Shown here: in pieces, positions 62,277 through 64,000 of the stretch | How the letters are laid out: the number at the start of each line of letters is the position of its first letter | Position numbering within the stretch: the stretch's first letter is position 1 | The notes under the pieces: generated by a model | What the model saw: only the letters and a program-made list of their open reading frames with translations | Told to the model about the DNA's origin: nothing | Database searches by the model: none | Position numbers and translations under genes: made by a program | Assembly: GCA_964441275.1 (NCBI GenBank) | Contig: CAYTUG010000006.1 | Span: 28,328 to 92,327, forward strand | Direction of reading: 5' to 3' | DNA: 64,000 nt | DNA from: SZUA-584 sp964441275 | Lineage (GTDB): Bacteria > Bacillota > Clostridia > Christensenellales > SZUA-584

Positions 62277-63680
62277 ATGAGCAATATAATAGAAGTAACA
62301 AATCCATACAATGGCGAATTTGTTGGTAAAGTACCAATAAAAAGCGGTGATGAAATACTGACCATGGTTAAGGCGGCTAAAAAAGCACAAAAAGTATGGG
62401 CAATGATGCCGCTATATGAGCGTTCCAGGATACTTTATAAGTTTTGTGAAATTTTTGAACAAAATGTTGAAGACATTGCAAGAATAGAATCACTGGAAAT
62501 GGGCAAACCGATAACACAAAGTCGAGCCGAGGTAAACGGTAGTGTAAGAATATTTCGTGCGTTCATCGAAAGGGCCAACCATCTTTATGGAAAAGTATTT
62601 CCAACTGACAATCAGCCTGGTATGCATAACGATGTTATTTTTACAAAGCGCGAACCACTGGGGATTGTTTCATGTATAATACCTTTTAACTATCCTGTGG
62701 AGCTTTGTATCTACAAGGTCGCTCCGGCGTTGATAATGGGGAATACCGTGCTTGTAAAAGTACCGACATCTAATCCGCTTGCAGTTTGTATGCTGGAGGA
62801 TATGTTTTACGAAGCCGGATTATACGAAGATGTTATAAGGTGTTTTGCTTGCAAAAGAGAAGACAGTATGAAATACATGGTATCAAATCCTGATATCAGC
62901 GCGGTAAGTATGACCGGGAGTACTCAATCTGGTGTTAAAATCGCTGAGGCTGGAGCATCAACACTTAAACATATTTTTCTAGAGCTAGGAGGGAATGACG
63001 CTAATATCGTATTCGAGGATGCAGATATCAATTATGCTGCACAATCTCTAATTGAAGGAAGAATTCTGCCAAGTGCAGGTCAGGCATGCTGTACAAGTAA
63101 ACGCTGTATTGTTCATCGTTCACGCCAGACGGAGTTGATAGAAAAACTCATTGAATCCATCACCAAGCTAAAAACGGGATGTGCGCTTAACCCTGATACG
63201 ATTGTATCTTGCCTAGTATCAGAGAAGGCGGCAAAAGTTGTAGAGGAACAAATCAACCTTACCCTTAAGCAAGGTGCAAAGTTAGCACTTGGCGGAAATC
63301 GGAATGGTGCATTCATAGAGCCTACGATCTTGTACGACATAACAAAGGATATGGATGTTGCTGCCGATATGGAGATTTTTGGACCAGTTTTGTCACTTAT
63401 TCCTTTTAATACTGAAGAAGAGGCGATTGAGATAGCCAACCTTCCACAGTATGGCTTATCCTCGGGACTCTTTACCAAGGATATTACGTATGCTATGAGC
63501 ATTGCTCCAAAGATAGAAGCCGGTGCAGTTGTTCTGAATGGATCGAGTTTATACCGGCACATGGAGCAGGGGTTTGGTGGATATAAAATGACTGGACTTG
63601 GAAGAGAAGGCGTTGGCTGTAGTCTCGAGGAATTCAGCCAAGTGAAAAACTATGTAATAAAGAACGTTTTTATAAGATAA
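62277..63680 (+). CDS. NAD(P)-dependent aldehyde dehydrogenase
   Basis: A 467-residue ALDH-superfamily enzyme oxidising an aldehyde to the acid. Cofactor-binding IIPFNYPVELCIYKVAPAL, the AGxxTxG-type MTGSTQSGVKIAEAG, the catalytic Glu in LELGGNDANIVFE and the catalytic Cys in SAGQACCTSKR (a Cys pair), then EIFGPVLSLIPF. The class resembles lactaldehyde/glycolaldehyde or semialdehyde dehydrogenases, but the substrate is not fixed. AAGGAG ribosome site. It is separated from the importer by a terminator and so is a distinct unit of the island. Confidence 0.93.
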   Translation: MSNIIEVTNPYNGEFVGKVPIKSGDEILTMVKAAKKAQKVWAMMPLYERSRILYKFCEIFEQNVEDIARIESLEMGKPITQSRAEVNGSVRIFRAFIERANHLYGKVFPTDNQPGMHNDVIFTKREPLGIVSCIIPFNYPVELCIYKVAPALIMGNTVLVKVPTSNPLAVCMLEDMFYEAGLYEDVIRCFACKREDSMKYMVSNPDISAVSMTGSTQSGVKIAEAGASTLKHIFLELGGNDANIVFEDADINYAAQSLIEGRILPSAGQACCTSKRCIVHRSRQTELIEKLIESITKLKTGCALNPDTIVSCLVSEKAAKVVEEQINLTLKQGAKLALGGNRNGAFIEPTILYDITKDMDVAADMEIFGPVLSLIPFNTEEEAIEIANLPQYGLSSGLFTKDITYAMSIAPKIEAGAVVLNGSSLYRHMEQGFGGYKMTGLGREGVGCSLEEFSQVKNYVIKNVFIR

Positions 63681-63701
63681 GAAAGTTCTTATGGTAATAA
63701 G

Positions 63702-63836
63702 ATGGAAGTTAAGGATTTTGAATTATCTTTTAAAGAGTCGATCATAACAATAAGAAAAATGCGAAATCATAGTGTTGCTGAAGCTGAATTGCGAAAATGC
63801 ACTGAGGAAAGTTGGCTGGGAGCGAAGATAGGGTAA
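63702..63836 (+). CDS. Small open frame of unknown status (44 residues)
   Basis: A short frame starting MEVKDFELSFKESI and ending SWLGAKIG. It is polar and helical in appearance. I recognise no family. It may be a remnant of a larger gene cut by the neighbouring transposon, or chance. Confidence 0.25.
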   Translation: MEVKDFELSFKESIITIRKMRNHSVAEAELRKCTEESWLGAKIG

Positions 63837-63899
63837 AATGGACACGCTAAAGCATACCCTTGACAAAAATCAGAAAGCTTTGTAGTTAAGGGCTGAAAG

Positions 63900-64000
63900 T
63901 TAAACAGCACTGAAAAATGATATTTCAGACAGACTAAGCCCTGCAACTTGTGCCGGAGTCATATTATTCAAGTAAGAGTGCGGTCGTACAAAGTTGTAGA
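63900..64000 (-). mobile_element. C-terminal end of a DDE-type transposase (runs off right edge)
   Basis: On the minus strand the last 32 codons read YNFVRPHSYLNNMTPAQVAG and on to a TAA at 63902-63900. The YNFxRPHxxLxxxTPAxxAG pattern is the typical end of IS-encoded integrase-core transposases. The rest of the element lies outside the window; the inverted repeat at its left end could not be identified. Confidence 0.75.

Noticed and set aside
55121..64000. Duplicate of the tRNA-Lys 3' end as an attR site
   Set aside because: I looked for a repeat of the T-arm and acceptor end downstream and saw none within the window.

Overview
The window looks like a chromosome segment of an anaerobic, Gram-positive, spore-forming member of the Clostridia. 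This rests on gene content: YabP/YabQ, a SpoVB-type flippase and a SleB-type cortex hydrolase (sporulation); a ferredoxin-linked 2-oxoacid oxidoreductase; a T-box upstream of valS; a Gram-positive-type YidC; and many strong AGGAGG-like ribosome sites with frequent TTG/GTG starts. I cannot name the genus from sequence alone.

Layout. 1-2.1 kb: type IV pilus ATPases (pilT partial, pilB) on the minus strand. 2.2-4.0 kb: a small lipoprotein and a DUF3810-type membrane protein, convergent. 4.07-8.1 kb: a valine T-box leader, valS and a short folC. 8.2-13.1 kb: uvrB-uvrA. 13.2-20.95 kb: an envelope cluster of three sulfatase/LtaS-like membrane proteins, a fusion of a YidC insertase to a CDP-glycerol-type glycerophosphotransferase domain, and a small two-helix membrane protein. 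21.1-25.0 kb: hflK-hflC, a DUF2156 protein and an Eis-like acetyltransferase. 25.0-31.3 kb: an F-type ATP synthase operon with no free-standing delta gene; the delta C-terminal domain is fused to the front of alpha. 31.4-33.5 kb: a TetR regulator and a SleB-like wall hydrolase. 33.5-36.1 kb: a four-subunit Vor/Kor-type oxidoreductase (minus). 36.3-37.7 kb: a repeat-bearing lipoprotein and mscL (minus). 37.9-43.8 kb: secA, prfB, yabP, yabQ, divIC and a Ppx/GppA protein. 43.8-48.7 kb (minus): a GPH-type transporter, HU, mazG (YabN) and a SpoVB-like flippase. 48.8-54.8 kb: trmL, then pgk-tpiA-gpmI-icd and a SEC-C protein. 54.8-55.2 kb: tRNA-Leu, tRNA-Gly and tRNA-Lys.

Right after tRNA-Lys the DNA becomes visibly more AT-rich and codon use changes. 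This block (about 55.3 kb to the right edge) carries a LacI-family regulator, an iron-type alcohol dehydrogenase, a ribose/galactose-type ABC importer (ATPase, permease, binding lipoprotein) and an aldehyde dehydrogenase. It ends in the C-terminus of a DDE-type transposase. It reads as an acquired catabolic island beside a tRNA gene, with the LacI protein probably controlling itself and the dehydrogenase/transport operon through two identical 17-bp operator-like sites.

The two observations I rate highest are the delta(C-terminal domain)-alpha fusion in the ATP synthase and the YidC-glycerophosphotransferase fusion inside a cluster of LtaS-like enzymes. The second may be an uncharacterised system for making or decorating a polyol-phosphate surface polymer. 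No rRNA, CRISPR array, complete IS element or intact prophage is visible.
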